In this document: one piece after another, positions 26,596 through 36,335 of the stretch
How the letters are laid out: every line of letters starts with the position of its first letter
How positions within the stretch are numbered: position 1 is the stretch's first letter
DNA from: Dyadobacter sp. CY312
GTDB taxonomy: Bacteria; Bacteroidota; Bacteroidia; Cytophagales; Spirosomataceae
Direction of reading: 5' to 3'
Length of the DNA stretch: 64,000 nt
Assembly: GCF_021390535.1 (NCBI RefSeq)
Contig: NZ_JAJUXG010000014.1
Coordinates: 62,001-126,000, forward strand
Program-made: the position numbers and the translations under genes
Notes under the pieces: model-generated
Told to the model about the DNA's origin: nothing
What the model saw: only the letters and a program-made list of their open reading frames with translations
The model's database searches: none

Positions 26596-27276
26596 ATGGA
26601 AATAGGAATTATTGGATCCGGTAACATAGGCAGTGCACTGGCCGGTTATTTAACAGCACTTGGACATCACGTTCTGATTGCTAACTCACGCGGACCGGAA
26701 TCACTCGGCGACATCGCAAATAAAACGGGCGCGATACCTGTCCCTACAGAAGCGGCTATAAAAGCCAAAGACCTTGTCATCATTGCTATTCCAAACAAGG
26801 CCGTGGTCAATCTTCCCAAAGAGATACTTTCTGCTTCAAAGGCCATAGTTCTGGATGCAGGGAACTATTACCCTTCACGCGACGGACAAATCGCTGAAAT
26901 TGCGAACGGCATGACCGACAGTGAATGGGTTGCAAAACAGATTGATCATCCGGTGATCAAAGCATTTAACAACATTGTTGCACCGAGTTTAGCTTCCAAG
27001 ACAACCATTGCAGGAAGTCCCAACCGGATTGCATTGTCCGTTGCCGGAGACGATTCAGAACAAAAACAGACTGTGATGAAGCTCATTGATGCCATCGGAT
27101 TCGACGCAGTTGACGGCGGCGAGCTTTCTGAATCGTGGAGACAGCAACCGGGCGAGCCTGCCTATTGCCGGGATCTGGATAAAGAAACCCTTAAATCTGC
27201 GTTGGCACAGGCAGATAGCCGTAAACGCGCTGAAAACCTGGCAAACGCGGATGAAATGGCACGCCCGTATTTATAG
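26596..27276 (+). CDS. NADP-binding oxidoreductase (F420:NADP reductase-like)
   Basis: 226 residues. N-terminal Rossmann motif GIIGSGNIGSALAGYL with Ser/Arg after strand 2 (IANSRGPES), pointing to NADP(H). KAFNNIVAPSLASK and SVAGDDSEQKQTVMKLIDAIGFDAVDGG are typical of the NPD-type reductase family. No other F420 gene is present, so F420 use is unlikely. Probably reduces or recycles a cofactor or product for the adjacent flavin monooxygenase. Confidence 0.82.
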   Translation: MEIGIIGSGNIGSALAGYLTALGHHVLIANSRGPESLGDIANKTGAIPVPTEAAIKAKDLVIIAIPNKAVVNLPKEILSASKAIVLDAGNYYPSRDGQIAEIANGMTDSEWVAKQIDHPVIKAFNNIVAPSLASKTTIAGSPNRIALSVAGDDSEQKQTVMKLIDAIGFDAVDGGELSESWRQQPGEPAYCRDLDKETLKSALAQADSRKRAENLANADEMARPYL

Positions 27277-27458
27277 GGTGTCAGCTGGAAGTCAGAATTT
27301 GCAGAAGAAAATGCCAAAATACGGCAACCGGTTTTACTGCTTTTGATAGCTTCATAGCAGCTGACAGCTCGTAAAAACGTTTCATTATCGCCTACTTTTG
27401 TATCATAATCGTGGCGACCTGATAGCCGAACTTTGTCATTATAAAATTTAAAATTAAC

Positions 27459-28280
27459 GTGATGACAAAAACAATTTTTATAACCGGTGCATCCCGCGGG
27501 TTTGGCAGGATTTGGGCGGAAGCATTTTTACAACGCGGCGATAATGTCGTTGCGGCGGTTCGCAAGCCGGAAACATTGACGGAACTTGCACAAGAATTTC
27601 CAGTGAACCTATTGGTTCTAAAACTTGATGTAACGGATAAAAAGGCAAGTTTTGAAGCGATAGAAGATGCAAAAGCCCACTTCGGCAGTATTGATGTATT
27701 AATTAATAATGCAGGTTATGGTCAGATCGGAGCCATTGAGGAATTAAGCGAGCAAGATGTAAGATCACAGTTTGAAACAAACGTGATGGGTTCATTATGG
27801 ACCATACAGGCAGCTTTACCAATGATGCGTGCGCAAAAATCCGGGCATATCATCCAGCTTTCCAGCGCACTTGGTTTAAATACCGTTACGCTAATGGGGC
27901 TATACAGTGCCACGAAATTTGCCATTGAAGGTCTGACAGAAACACTGGCTGCTGAGGTGAGTGATTTTGGCATCAAGGTATCCCTCGTAGAGCCAGGGCG
28001 CTATGATACCGATTTCTCCGGTTCGCACTCTCTTGCCCGGAGTGAGTCGATCTCTGTCTACGATAATATGAGAAAGGTATTTTGGGATTATGCTGATCAG
28101 GAAGATTCCGGCAAACCTGCAGCAACAATCAACGCGCTTTTCGCATTGGTAGATTCGGAACAACCGCCACTGAGATTGATACTGGGCAAAACTGCCTATC
28201 CATGGGTAAAAAACACCTATGAGCAGCGCCTGAAAACATGGGAAGCATGGCAGGATATTTCTGTGGCAGCACACGGTTAA
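27459..28280 (+). CDS. Short-chain dehydrogenase/reductase
   Basis: 273 residues. Classical SDR: TGASRGFGRIWAEAF (cofactor loop), NNAGYG, catalytic Ser region IIQLSSALGLN and YSATKFAIEGL (Tyr/Lys dyad), then SLVEPGRYDTDFSG. Resembles the large group of SDRs with an EPG...DF tail. It ends in its own terminator at 28294, and an AraC regulator starts 15 bp beyond, suggesting separate transcription. Confidence 0.88.
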   Translation: MMTKTIFITGASRGFGRIWAEAFLQRGDNVVAAVRKPETLTELAQEFPVNLLVLKLDVTDKKASFEAIEDAKAHFGSIDVLINNAGYGQIGAIEELSEQDVRSQFETNVMGSLWTIQAALPMMRAQKSGHIIQLSSALGLNTVTLMGLYSATKFAIEGLTETLAAEVSDFGIKVSLVEPGRYDTDFSGSHSLARSESISVYDNMRKVFWDYADQEDSGKPAATINALFALVDSEQPPLRLILGKTAYPWVKNTYEQRLKTWEAWQDISVAAHG

Positions 28281-28293
28281 CATGTTCAAAAAT

Positions 28294-28328
28294 AACAGAA
28301 TCCGGCGGATCCGGATTCTGTTTTACTA
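28294..28328 (+). terminator. Terminator between SDR and AraC genes
   Basis: AACAGAATCCGG (28294-28305) and CCGGATTCTGTT (28311-28322) are perfect 12-bp arms around CGGAT, followed by TTACTATTT. It ends about 15 bp before the AraC start codon, so it could also attenuate that gene. Confidence 0.8.
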
Positions 28329-28337
28329 TTTCAGGCA

Positions 28338-29234
28338 ATGCACCATTTCAAAAAAATAAGCGAGCTCCATGAAGCTCTTGGTATAGAGCCACCTGAGCAC
28401 CCGCTTTTCAGTGCGGTTCATGGTGAACGAAATACATGCACCGGAAACACGGAACTCGAATTTTCCTCCGCTTTTTACATTATCGGATTCAAGAAGTTAA
28501 AGTCGGGTAGTATGCGCTATGGGAAAACGGAATATGACCATGACCGGGGGTCTATGTCGTTTACAAAGCCACAGCAACATGTCACCTTCAAAAACGTGGA
28601 GTTACAGGAAATGGGATTTCTGATTATTATCCATGAAGACTTTTTACCCGGAACTGTCCTTTACATTGAAATCAGGAAGTACAGCTATTTCGACTATCAG
28701 GTCAATGAGGCATTACACCTTTCACCGGCGGAAGAAAACATCATCTGGAATCTTTACCACAGTATAGAAAAGGAGAACAATAACAATACCGACGAGCTCA
28801 GTAAGTCTATCATTATCAGTCAGCTCGACTCGATGCTCAAATATGCACAGCGTTTTTACAAAAGGCAATTTATCAACCGTACCCATCTGACCGGTTCAAA
28901 ATTGGCGCAGTTCAATGCACTGCTCGCCACTAATCTCGCAGAGCGTAAAACAACCAACGCCGGTCTTCCCACCGTATCTCTCATGGCAGACAAACTTCAT
29001 GTTTCCGCCCGCTATCTGACGGATCTGCTCAAACAGGAAACGGGAAAGACTGCCTTGGAACTTATCCATCTTTTTTTGATTGACGAAGCAAAAAACCTGT
29101 TGACAGAGGGCTCACTTAACGTCACGGAAATTTCCCGGTTACTTGGCTTCGAAAACAACACTTACTTTTCCCGTTTATTCAAAAAAGAAGTTGGAACAAC
29201 CCCAAATAAATTCAAAGACAGTTTGTTAAATTAA
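28338..29234 (+). CDS. AraC family transcriptional regulator
   Basis: 298 residues. N-terminal sensor domain with beta strands (1-150) and a C-terminal AraC HTH (about 195-297) ending NVTEISRLLGFENNTYFSRLFKKEVGTTPNKFK. The neighbouring SDR is the most likely target, as is usual for this family in Bacteroidota. Confidence 0.9.
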   Translation: MHHFKKISELHEALGIEPPEHPLFSAVHGERNTCTGNTELEFSSAFYIIGFKKLKSGSMRYGKTEYDHDRGSMSFTKPQQHVTFKNVELQEMGFLIIIHEDFLPGTVLYIEIRKYSYFDYQVNEALHLSPAEENIIWNLYHSIEKENNNNTDELSKSIIISQLDSMLKYAQRFYKRQFINRTHLTGSKLAQFNALLATNLAERKTTNAGLPTVSLMADKLHVSARYLTDLLKQETGKTALELIHLFLIDEAKNLLTEGSLNVTEISRLLGFENNTYFSRLFKKEVGTTPNKFKDSLLN

Positions 29235-29287
29235 TCATATCCAATTTCGCAGTGCATCGAAATATTTAAATTTCGGTCACATCACAA

Positions 29288-31915
29288 TCACTCCGACCTT
29301 AAAGCCTTCACCGGATTCATGAGTGCCGCCTTCACAGATCTGTATCCAACGGTCATGATCGCGATAAAAAATGTAATTCCGATCGATGCTGCGAAAATCG
29401 ATGCACTCAGATCGATGTGATATCTGAAGTCGGCGAGGTACTTTTCCATAAGCCACCAGCCGATGGGAGCTGCGATGATGAAAGCAACCACCAGAAGCTG
29501 GGCGAACTGCCTTCCAAAGAGCCATACGATACTTCCCACACCTGCACCAAGCGTTTTACGAACTCCTATTTCCTTTGTTTTTTGCGCTGCCATGAAAGAA
29601 ATGAGACCGTACAGACCCAGGCAGCCAATGAAGATGGCAACGGCTGCAAATACCCACATCAGTTTCAGCATCAGCTCATCGGTTCCGTAAAAATATGTAA
29701 GATGGTCATCCAGAAACTGGTAGGAATAAATGTACTCGGCATTGCTCTCATTCCATGCTTTTTCCAGAGCGGTCAATGTCGCGGGCATATTTTGTCCGCT
29801 GATCTTGAGTGCCACGCGCGCGTAATGGTCAGACCTGGTCGTAAGGCAAACCGGTTCAATTTTAGAACGGAATGAAAAATTATGAAAGTCTTTCATCACC
29901 CCTACGATGATACCGTTGGTGCTATTGATGGTCACATTTTTCCCAATTGCCTCCTCCGGTTTCACGCCCAGTTTTTTCACCGCTGTTTCGTTCAGCAGAT
30001 ATTCTCTGACGGTATCAGAGGGACTCAGATTGCGACCTGCCACCAGCTGCAATCCAAACATGGATACATATTCAGGATCACCGGATTTTAGAAAGATCGT
30101 GAATTTCTCCGGCTCGGAACGTGAATCGTAACGAATGCCCGTGTCAAAATTTCCGTCTGGCGATGCAGGAGGAGCCTCGAAGAATGCGATTTTTTCCACT
30201 TCGGGCAGTTGGGATAGCCGTGCACGAATCGCACTTGTTTTCGCGGGGCTTGTTTCAGGAACGGGCAACATCACGATTGCATCCTTTTTAAAACCCATGT
30301 CAGTTTCCGTGTTGAACCGCATCTGGCTGGCAACTACAATGGTACCGATCAGCAGCGTTTGCGAAATGGCGAACTGTGTTACAACCAGACCTTTCCGTAT
30401 GGAAATGCCACCAGCCTGACGCTGCGTGAGCTTGCCTTTCAGAGCTGTAATTGGCTGAAAACCTGCGAGTACCAGACCCGGATACGAACCAGAAATAAAT
30501 GTAACGACCACAAGCAGGCAAACAAGGAAAATGGGTTGGGTCAGACCCGAAAATAAATCGATACTCACCCGGGTAGACAACATCTCGTTCATGTAAGGCA
30601 TGCAAAGATATGCGAGTGTGACAGCGAAAATGAACGCGATTGAGGTTATAAGCGCAGTTTCGATGATGAATTGCCAAAAAAGTTGCGATTTCATACCACC
30701 CATCACTTTCCTTACACCAATTTCCCTGCTGCGGCCCAAAGCCTGAGCCGTGGCTAGATTAATGAAGTTGACGCAGGCCGTTATAATTAAAAAAATGGCA
30801 ATCATGGAAAGGGCGATCAACTGACTTTTTGCAATAGCTCCGCCAAATTCCTGGTTCATGTGAATGTCCGAAAGTGGTTGCAGCTGATACCGGAAAGCTT
30901 TTGCATCCTTCGCATTGTAATACTTTGTGGAAATCCCGGCCATCGCTTTCTGCGCCTTTTTGACGTCTGTACCTGCCTTCAGCATTACAAAAGCCTGTGT
31001 GCCACTGTAAATGCCACCCCAGCTGTTGAGCCATGGCTGCGTTTGGCTGATGGTGGTATAAGAAACGAATATTTCCTGCCGTATGTCAGTATTTTCAGGA
31101 AGATCTTTGATGATGCCGGTGACTGTAAAATCGGTCTTATTATCTACACGAAACACTTTTCCGATGGCATCTTCACCATGAAAATACTTGTTGGCGAGCT
31201 GCTCTGTGATAACCGCAGTGTTGGGCTGGGAAAGCATTGTTTTCCTGTTGCCGGAAATGACGGAGAAATCCATTATGTCAAAAAACTGTGGTTCGGTATA
31301 GGCTATACCATCGCCGTATTTTTCCTTATTTCCGGTTGTGGTAATGGATATGGTCGCTCCAAAATTAATGAGCATCGCTGCTTTTTCAACGAAGGCAAAA
31401 TCCTGCCGCATAGCCGCTGCAATAGGTTGCGGAACCGTTCCGTATTTACTGACATTTTCATTGTGAAGTTCGGTGGTAACCCGGTAAATACGGTCTGCCT
31501 TCGCATGAAACCTGTCAAAGCTCAGATGGTAATTAACGAGTGCAAAAATAAGGATACCACAGGTTATCCCCAGCGTGAGCCCTAGCACATTGATGAGCGC
31601 ATAAGACTTGTGGCGGACAAGGGTGCGCCGGGCGGTGGTCAGGTAGTTTTGAAGCATGGCTGTTGTGGCTATGGATGTTCGTGGTCGGTCGGTACGTTTT
31701 GATAAAATGCGCTTTTTTAGAAAGTAAGGTCTCGAAAATTTCAGCACTTCGGCAAAATATCTTCTCCTGGCTGCTGTCTCCCCCATCCTGCTTATGTCCG
31801 ATTCAAATTGTTCCTGCAGGTCGCCCTTAAGCTCTTCGAAAAGCTCAGGCGGACACAGGAGTTTGAACAGCTTGTCAGCCCAGCGTGGCGGCCCTGATTG
31901 ATTGTGGTCTTTCAT
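29288..31915 (-). CDS. FtsX/MacB-type ABC permease with N-terminal prefix domain
   Basis: 875 residues. N-terminal permease-prefix domain (about 1-75, PPRWADKLFKLLCPPELFEELKGDLQEQF), helix near 105-125 (INVLGLTLGITCGILIFAL), then two MacB-type periplasmic domains, each followed by an FtsX core (about 375-500 and 750-865; ACVNFINLATAQALGRSREI and GLISFMAAQKTKEIGVRKTL). Such proteins export or act mechanically at the envelope with a separate ATPase, absent here. It overlaps the upstream PadR gene by 4 bp, so the two are coupled. Confidence 0.9.
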   Translation of the reverse strand: MKDHNQSGPPRWADKLFKLLCPPELFEELKGDLQEQFESDISRMGETAARRRYFAEVLKFSRPYFLKKRILSKRTDRPRTSIATTAMLQNYLTTARRTLVRHKSYALINVLGLTLGITCGILIFALVNYHLSFDRFHAKADRIYRVTTELHNENVSKYGTVPQPIAAAMRQDFAFVEKAAMLINFGATISITTTGNKEKYGDGIAYTEPQFFDIMDFSVISGNRKTMLSQPNTAVITEQLANKYFHGEDAIGKVFRVDNKTDFTVTGIIKDLPENTDIRQEIFVSYTTISQTQPWLNSWGGIYSGTQAFVMLKAGTDVKKAQKAMAGISTKYYNAKDAKAFRYQLQPLSDIHMNQEFGGAIAKSQLIALSMIAIFLIITACVNFINLATAQALGRSREIGVRKVMGGMKSQLFWQFIIETALITSIAFIFAVTLAYLCMPYMNEMLSTRVSIDLFSGLTQPIFLVCLLVVVTFISGSYPGLVLAGFQPITALKGKLTQRQAGGISIRKGLVVTQFAISQTLLIGTIVVASQMRFNTETDMGFKKDAIVMLPVPETSPAKTSAIRARLSQLPEVEKIAFFEAPPASPDGNFDTGIRYDSRSEPEKFTIFLKSGDPEYVSMFGLQLVAGRNLSPSDTVREYLLNETAVKKLGVKPEEAIGKNVTINSTNGIIVGVMKDFHNFSFRSKIEPVCLTTRSDHYARVALKISGQNMPATLTALEKAWNESNAEYIYSYQFLDDHLTYFYGTDELMLKLMWVFAAVAIFIGCLGLYGLISFMAAQKTKEIGVRKTLGAGVGSIVWLFGRQFAQLLVVAFIIAAPIGWWLMEKYLADFRYHIDLSASIFAASIGITFFIAIMTVGYRSVKAALMNPVKALRSE

Positions 31916-32238
31916 GATTGCGCGGGGTTTACAATTACGTTCCAGAATTGATTGCGCACCTGCTGAATTTCAGCCAGCATCTCACGACCTGAGGCAGTGA
32001 CGCTGAAAAGGCGCTTTTTCCTTCCTCCACGGCTAAGTGTAGCTCCACCCATTTCAGAAGTTAGGTAACCTTTTTCTTCAAGTCTGTACAAAGCAATGTG
32101 CACAGCGCTCAAACTAATGGTACGGTTAGCTCGCTGACGCAGTTCCTCAGCAATGCTCACACCGTAGGCACCACCATTGAGAACGGTGACCGCAAGCAGC
32201 ACAAGCTCTTCAAATTCGCCTAAATATGATCTTCCCAT
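31912..32238 (-). CDS. PadR family transcriptional regulator
   Basis: 108 residues. Winged helix: YGVSIAEELRQRANRTIS, then LYRLEEKGYLTSEMGGATLSRGGRKKRLFSVT, the usual PadR beta-wing. Its stop overlaps the FtsX-type permease start (ATGA). PadR regulators with prefix-type permeases are a recurrent Bacteroidota pair; it probably represses its own operon. Confidence 0.92.
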   Translation of the reverse strand: MGRSYLGEFEELVLLAVTVLNGGAYGVSIAEELRQRANRTISLSAVHIALYRLEEKGYLTSEMGGATLSRGGRKKRLFSVTASGREMLAEIQQVRNQFWNVIVNPAQS

Positions 32239-32335
32239 TTTGCAATATCGATTATATTACTATTTGCTAAACAAATAGCATACCTGAGCAGATTATATTT
32301 ATAACTGACACGTAGTCAGCTAAATATATTATTAT

Positions 32336-32372
32336 TAAAAAAAGTCTATGTCCGAAAATGAACATAGACTTT
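32336..32372 (-). terminator. Terminator downstream of the 32712 kinase gene
   Basis: AAAGTCTATGT (32341-32351) and ACATAGACTTT (32362-32372) are perfect 11-bp arms. On the minus strand the stem is followed by a T-run, so it terminates leftward transcription, about 340 bp after the kinase stop and past the dehydrogenase relic. Confidence 0.7.
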
Positions 32373-32503
32373 CATGAGTGGACAACCTGCTCCTGGCTGC
32401 TCACAAACAGATCGGGAATCGAGGAATCGGGAGAAAGATAAACTCCCCGCCGCGCCGGTGGCTCACCTCCAGTTAACGGTCTATTAAAGAAAATTCTATA
32501 AAA

Positions 32504-32665
32504 TTACTGGTAAGAAACCCTGTACATCACCCCCATTTGTATCATCACAGAACAACAGTGCGCTATTTTTGTGCACCGCTAACCCAACCAGTCGTCCGAA
32601 ATGTGCCTTGTTGTTATTGACTGTGAACCGTGTCACAAAATCATCAAAACGAACCATTCTCAAAG
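32504..32665 (-). pseudogene. C-terminal relic of a PQQ-type sugar dehydrogenase
   Basis: Reading leftward: RFDDFVTRFTVNNNK, then FGRLVGLAVHKNSALLFCDD, then TNG. After a one-base shift at a run of five G, VMYRVSYQ and a stop follow. GRPVGLAV...ALLFTDDTNGVMYRVSY is the usual end of these dehydrogenases. No start or upstream domain is present in the 473-bp gap. The corresponding N-terminal piece is at 24290-24504. Confidence 0.6.
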
Positions 32666-32711
32666 TGACAAAAACAGTTTTCTTTCTCTTTATGAAACCT
32701 GAAAGACCTAA

Positions 32712-33929
32712 TCAAAAAGTGACGGATATCCTTGTCAGGTGATTTTCAGATTCGATCCATATCTTCAAACCCAGCAGCGCCGTAATTTCCTTGACAAGTA
32801 TTAAGCCGATGCCTGTGCCGGGAGATTCATAACTGCTTACACTGTCAGATTTCAGAACGGCACTTTCATTGATCCAAAACATCACACTTTCGGGAACAGG
32901 GTTCCCCGCATTTTCACAGATAATCTGAGCACGACCATTTGTCACACAAGCCTTTACGGCAATTTCACCTTTAAAAGTGTGTTTGTTTGCATTATCAATC
33001 AGGTTGTGAACAATAATGCCGAGCAGGTTCGCATTACTGGGTACGGTTACCGGAGCGTCACATTCTACCAGTAGCGTGTTGTTATTGTTTTTGATAAATC
33101 CGTCAAAAAGTTCTGCTTTCTGGCGGATCAGTTCGGCTATATTGACTTCTTCTATTCTGGTGATCTTTTGCTGGACAGGCAGTTTTGTAAAGTCGAGCAG
33201 ATTGTTAACCAATCCAAACATGGTCTGCAGTGACTTGCGGAGTTCGAGGCTGTAGGCTGCTACGGTCTCATAATCCTGCCTGAGCAGAAGCTCGTTAATT
33301 TTTTCCGCCACAATGATCAGATAATGGAAAGGCCCGCTTATATCATGCGTGATGGAAGCAACCAGTCTTGACTGAATATAAATCTGATGTTCCAGTTCCT
33401 GACGTGTTTTCTCCAATGAGCCCAACGCCTGGCGCAATGCTTTGGTACGTTCTTCTACAGCCCGCTCAAGTAACACATTTTCTACTTTCACCTTTTCAAG
33501 TGCAAGTCTTTCATTTTCGATGCGCTGATGCCGGACCTGCTGGTCTTTCCGTAGATAATGGGCTGCGGGAATCAGAATAACGCTTAGGAGCACTCCGCGA
33601 CTTGCAAGCATCAGGATGCTAATACTTATCTGGCTTTGTGGCGTTCTGAATGGAAAATCCTGAAAGAACGGATTGAAGGTAAAATAGAACAGATTAGACA
33701 AAATGCAACAACCAATCACCGACAAAAACAGCCCGGGCCAGCCTGGCCGGCGGTTCTGGAAATAGTTGATTGAATACCAGCAAGCCAGACTCATAAGAAA
33801 AATGACGAACTCAGAACCTGCCAGATTAACGGGATCTGCCAGTTGGCCTTCAGAAATCCTGGCCGGTAAAATAAACAGTGGAATGGCGGCGGCCACAATA
33901 ATTCCTGCCCTGTGAAGATGTTTATTCAT
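32712..33929 (-). CDS. Membrane sensor histidine kinase
   Basis: 405 residues. Four or so N-terminal helices (about 7-25, 42-60, 68-88, 105-125), a coiled coil (about 130-190), then HisKA with His near 196 in SITHDISGPFHYL and an HATPase domain with N-box HNLIDNANKHT and a GTGIGL G-box. It carries no receiver. Divergent from the 34177 kinase across a 247-bp gap, with two LuxR regulators within 6 kb. Confidence 0.9.
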   Translation of the reverse strand: MNKHLHRAGIIVAAAIPLFILPARISEGQLADPVNLAGSEFVIFLMSLACWYSINYFQNRRPGWPGLFLSVIGCCILSNLFYFTFNPFFQDFPFRTPQSQISISILMLASRGVLLSVILIPAAHYLRKDQQVRHQRIENERLALEKVKVENVLLERAVEERTKALRQALGSLEKTRQELEHQIYIQSRLVASITHDISGPFHYLIIVAEKINELLLRQDYETVAAYSLELRKSLQTMFGLVNNLLDFTKLPVQQKITRIEEVNIAELIRQKAELFDGFIKNNNNTLLVECDAPVTVPSNANLLGIIVHNLIDNANKHTFKGEIAVKACVTNGRAQIICENAGNPVPESVMFWINESAVLKSDSVSSYESPGTGIGLILVKEITALLGLKIWIESENHLTRISVTF

Positions 33930-34176
33930 TAATTCGATTGTCGTGGGAGTAAAGGTAGTGCTGAATATCCATCTGAAACTCTGACGAAAATCATATTCAG
34001 CGGTTCTGGTACTGGTTTGGAGATAAAATCGCTCCTTTCTACCGGGATTAGCGGATAAATATTCTCAGCCGCGCTTTATCCTGCATTTTTAATGAAGTTT
34101 AAATCATCTGCAAACGATTCATCCGGCTCTATGACAAATATGTTTAGTAAGTTCGCAGCATCACGTCTCAACAATT

Positions 34177-35484
34177 ATGCTTAGGAATACTTCCCTTTTA
34201 AAATACTTCGATAATGCCACGGCCCTTTTGAGATCACTCCGGGGAGAGGTCAGCGATTTTTCCCTTCAGGCCAGAATATATCACTCGGTTTGTCTGGCTA
34301 CAATACCGGTAATGGTCTATGTACTTTTATTTAGCGTGCTCAATGGATTAATGACTGCTGCGCTCATCACGTTTTGCGCCCTTCCTTTCCAGGCAGCACT
34401 TTTTTACCTGTCACGTTACCGGGGTAAAACAACCCTTTCATTTAATTTATACACGACTTTAATACATCTGTTTTTCGCATTTAATTTTACGATTAATGCC
34501 GGTATTTCGGGACCTACGCTGCTATCCTTTTTAAGTGTATACTTTTTGGCGCTGGCCATTTCACCAAAGAAATATTACCTGGTCTGGACACTGTTAAATT
34601 TCAGCATGGTTGGCATGCTTGTGATCTGCGAATTACTGATTCCGGATTTTGTTACAGGGAACTATGAGAACAAAACGCAGCAAGTGATCGACTGGATGTC
34701 CACTTATGCCGTAACGATGATTCTGCTTTTCGCTTCAATTACCTACATTATTTCAAACTATCGGAAAGAAAGAGAGAAGGTTGAACTGTGGGCGATTGAA
34801 CTCGATCACCTTCACGAGGAAAAGTCAAGGCTGATTGAGGTCATTTCCCACGATTATCAGACGCCCCTGACAACCATTAGACATTACCTGGAAGCGATAC
34901 AGCGTTTTGAAATTGAAAGTGAGACCAGAAAAAATCTGGAAGCCGAGCTTACCAATACACTTGCCAACACTCAGAACCTGCTTCAAAATATACTGGAACC
35001 AGCAAGGCAAAGAAGCTCATCAGGTGAGATGGCGCAGAGGTTCGTTGTAACCGAGGCGCTGCGACCTGTTCTTGTTGTTTATAAAGACATAGCAAGCCGA
35101 AAAAATATCGCTTTATCAATTAACATCCCGCACAACCTGCATATCACAACCCAAAAGAATGCCTTTTCGGTGGTGGTTAGAAATTTACTTAACAATGCAG
35201 TAAAATTCACCAGAGAACCCGGCTGGATCAGTTTCAGATATACATCAGAACATGGCAACGATGTTTTCACGGTGTCTAATTCAACATGCATAGAAGATCC
35301 GCACAAACAGTTAGCCATCCAGGCCTATCTTAACAATGAACAGAATGAGATACACACACTTGGAATGAGCATCATCAGGCAGCACACATTGGTAATGAAT
35401 GCGACCATTGACTTCCACAGTAGTAAGAGCAACGGTACGGTGTTCAGACTGTCCATCCCGAGAGTCGAAAAATCTGATCGTTGA
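34177..35484 (+). CDS. Membrane sensor histidine kinase
   Basis: 435 residues. A membrane domain with about six helices (residues 40-205) and no large periplasmic loop, then HisKA with His in VISHDYQTPLTTIRHYLE (about 222) and an HATPase domain with N-box VVVRNLLNNAVKFT and NGTVFRLSIP at the end. It is convergent with the gene for a response regulator with a degenerate receiver; the 35484 and 35505 stops are 20 bp apart. Confidence 0.9.
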   Translation: MLRNTSLLKYFDNATALLRSLRGEVSDFSLQARIYHSVCLATIPVMVYVLLFSVLNGLMTAALITFCALPFQAALFYLSRYRGKTTLSFNLYTTLIHLFFAFNFTINAGISGPTLLSFLSVYFLALAISPKKYYLVWTLLNFSMVGMLVICELLIPDFVTGNYENKTQQVIDWMSTYAVTMILLFASITYIISNYRKEREKVELWAIELDHLHEEKSRLIEVISHDYQTPLTTIRHYLEAIQRFEIESETRKNLEAELTNTLANTQNLLQNILEPARQRSSSGEMAQRFVVTEALRPVLVVYKDIASRKNIALSINIPHNLHITTQKNAFSVVVRNLLNNAVKFTREPGWISFRYTSEHGNDVFTVSNSTCIEDPHKQLAIQAYLNNEQNEIHTLGMSIIRQHTLVMNATIDFHSSKSNGTVFRLSIPRVEKSDR

Positions 35485-35504
35485 AAACGCCGGGTTTTAA
35501 ACCG

Positions 35505-36140
35505 TCAGCTCACATCAAATTCCAAAAATGTCTTGAGATTGATGATGTTTTCAACTCTCGTCTTTTTAAATATTGTGCGTTTGAACGTGCTCACTGTTGA
35601 TGGTCTCAGATTAAGCTCACGTGCAATTTCACCGGGCCGCATTCCGTTGACAAGATGTTCCGCTACAATCCGCTCCTTTTCGCTCAGTGCAACAAAATTG
35701 GAAGCACGGGCTTTGCCCGACTGAGAAAAATGATTAAGCAGTAACTCGGTTGCGAAAGAATTCAGATAATGCTTCCCCTCCACAACAGCTTTGATACAAT
35801 GTGCAACTTCATCAAGCCCGTCTTCCTTTAATACCAGCCCCATCAGCCCGAGTTTGAGCGATTCCAGAATAAATGCCGCATTGGCAATGTCAGCATATAC
35901 AACTACCGGCACCGATGGAAAATATTTTTTACAAAGGCTGATTTTTGCAAGGTGTGAATCTTCTGAACTTTCATACAGACCCAGTATAATAACATCGAGT
36001 TTTTCGACAGAATGGCTGCTGACAATATCCCGGATTTGTGATGAATAAACGACACTGATCTTCTCAGCCTGCTGTTCCAGAAAAATCTGCAACCCGATGC
36101 ATATTGCAGGGAATTTTTCAATTAATCCTACTTTGATCAT
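35505..36140 (-). CDS. LuxR-type response regulator with degenerate receiver
   Basis: 211 residues from the Met at 36140 (an earlier Met at 36194 adds 18 polar residues). Receiver (1-120) followed by LuxR HTH (about 145-208, LSEKERIVAEHLVNGMRPGEI and TVSTFKRTIFKK). The receiver lacks key residues: the phosphoacceptor position in LDVIILGLYES is Gly instead of Asp, and the acidic pair reads LIEKFPA. A Lys is retained in LVLKEDG. It is probably phosphorylation-independent. The output domain resembles that of the 38573 regulator. Confidence 0.85.
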   Translation of the reverse strand: MIKVGLIEKFPAICIGLQIFLEQQAEKISVVYSSQIRDIVSSHSVEKLDVIILGLYESSEDSHLAKISLCKKYFPSVPVVVYADIANAAFILESLKLGLMGLVLKEDGLDEVAHCIKAVVEGKHYLNSFATELLLNHFSQSGKARASNFVALSEKERIVAEHLVNGMRPGEIARELNLRPSTVSTFKRTIFKKTRVENIINLKTFLEFDVS

Positions 36141-36230
36141 TATTTTAGATTTACCTTTTAAAAACTCGTTTTTGTCGGTGTAATTACCCGACATGTATAA
36201 AATTACCGAACGGAATTAATCGCCCTGTTG

Positions 36231-36271
36231 ACAAAACTGGCTACTCTATCAAAATAGGTAGCCAGTTTTGT
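36231..36271 (-). terminator. Terminator between the T9SS gene and the 35505 regulator
   Basis: ACAAAACTGGCTAC (36231-36244) and GTAGCCAGTTTTGT (36258-36271) are perfect 14-bp arms; the loop adds a CTAT/ATAG pair. It follows the T9SS-protein stop at 36336 in the minus direction and precedes the regulator start. Confidence 0.75.
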
Positions 36272-36335
36272 ATTATGGTCCCACATGCTTTCAAAGTTTA
36301 GCATACAGAAGCCAAGACCAGATTTTCGGAGAATT

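Noticed and set aside
27281..27366. TGTCAGCTG ... CAGCTGACA inverted repeat after the 26596 gene
   Set aside because: 9-bp arms 68 bp apart without T-run; too weak to call.
29265..29283. CGAAAT/ATTTCG dyad between convergent genes
   Set aside because: Six-bp arms only, too short to distinguish from AT-rich chance.
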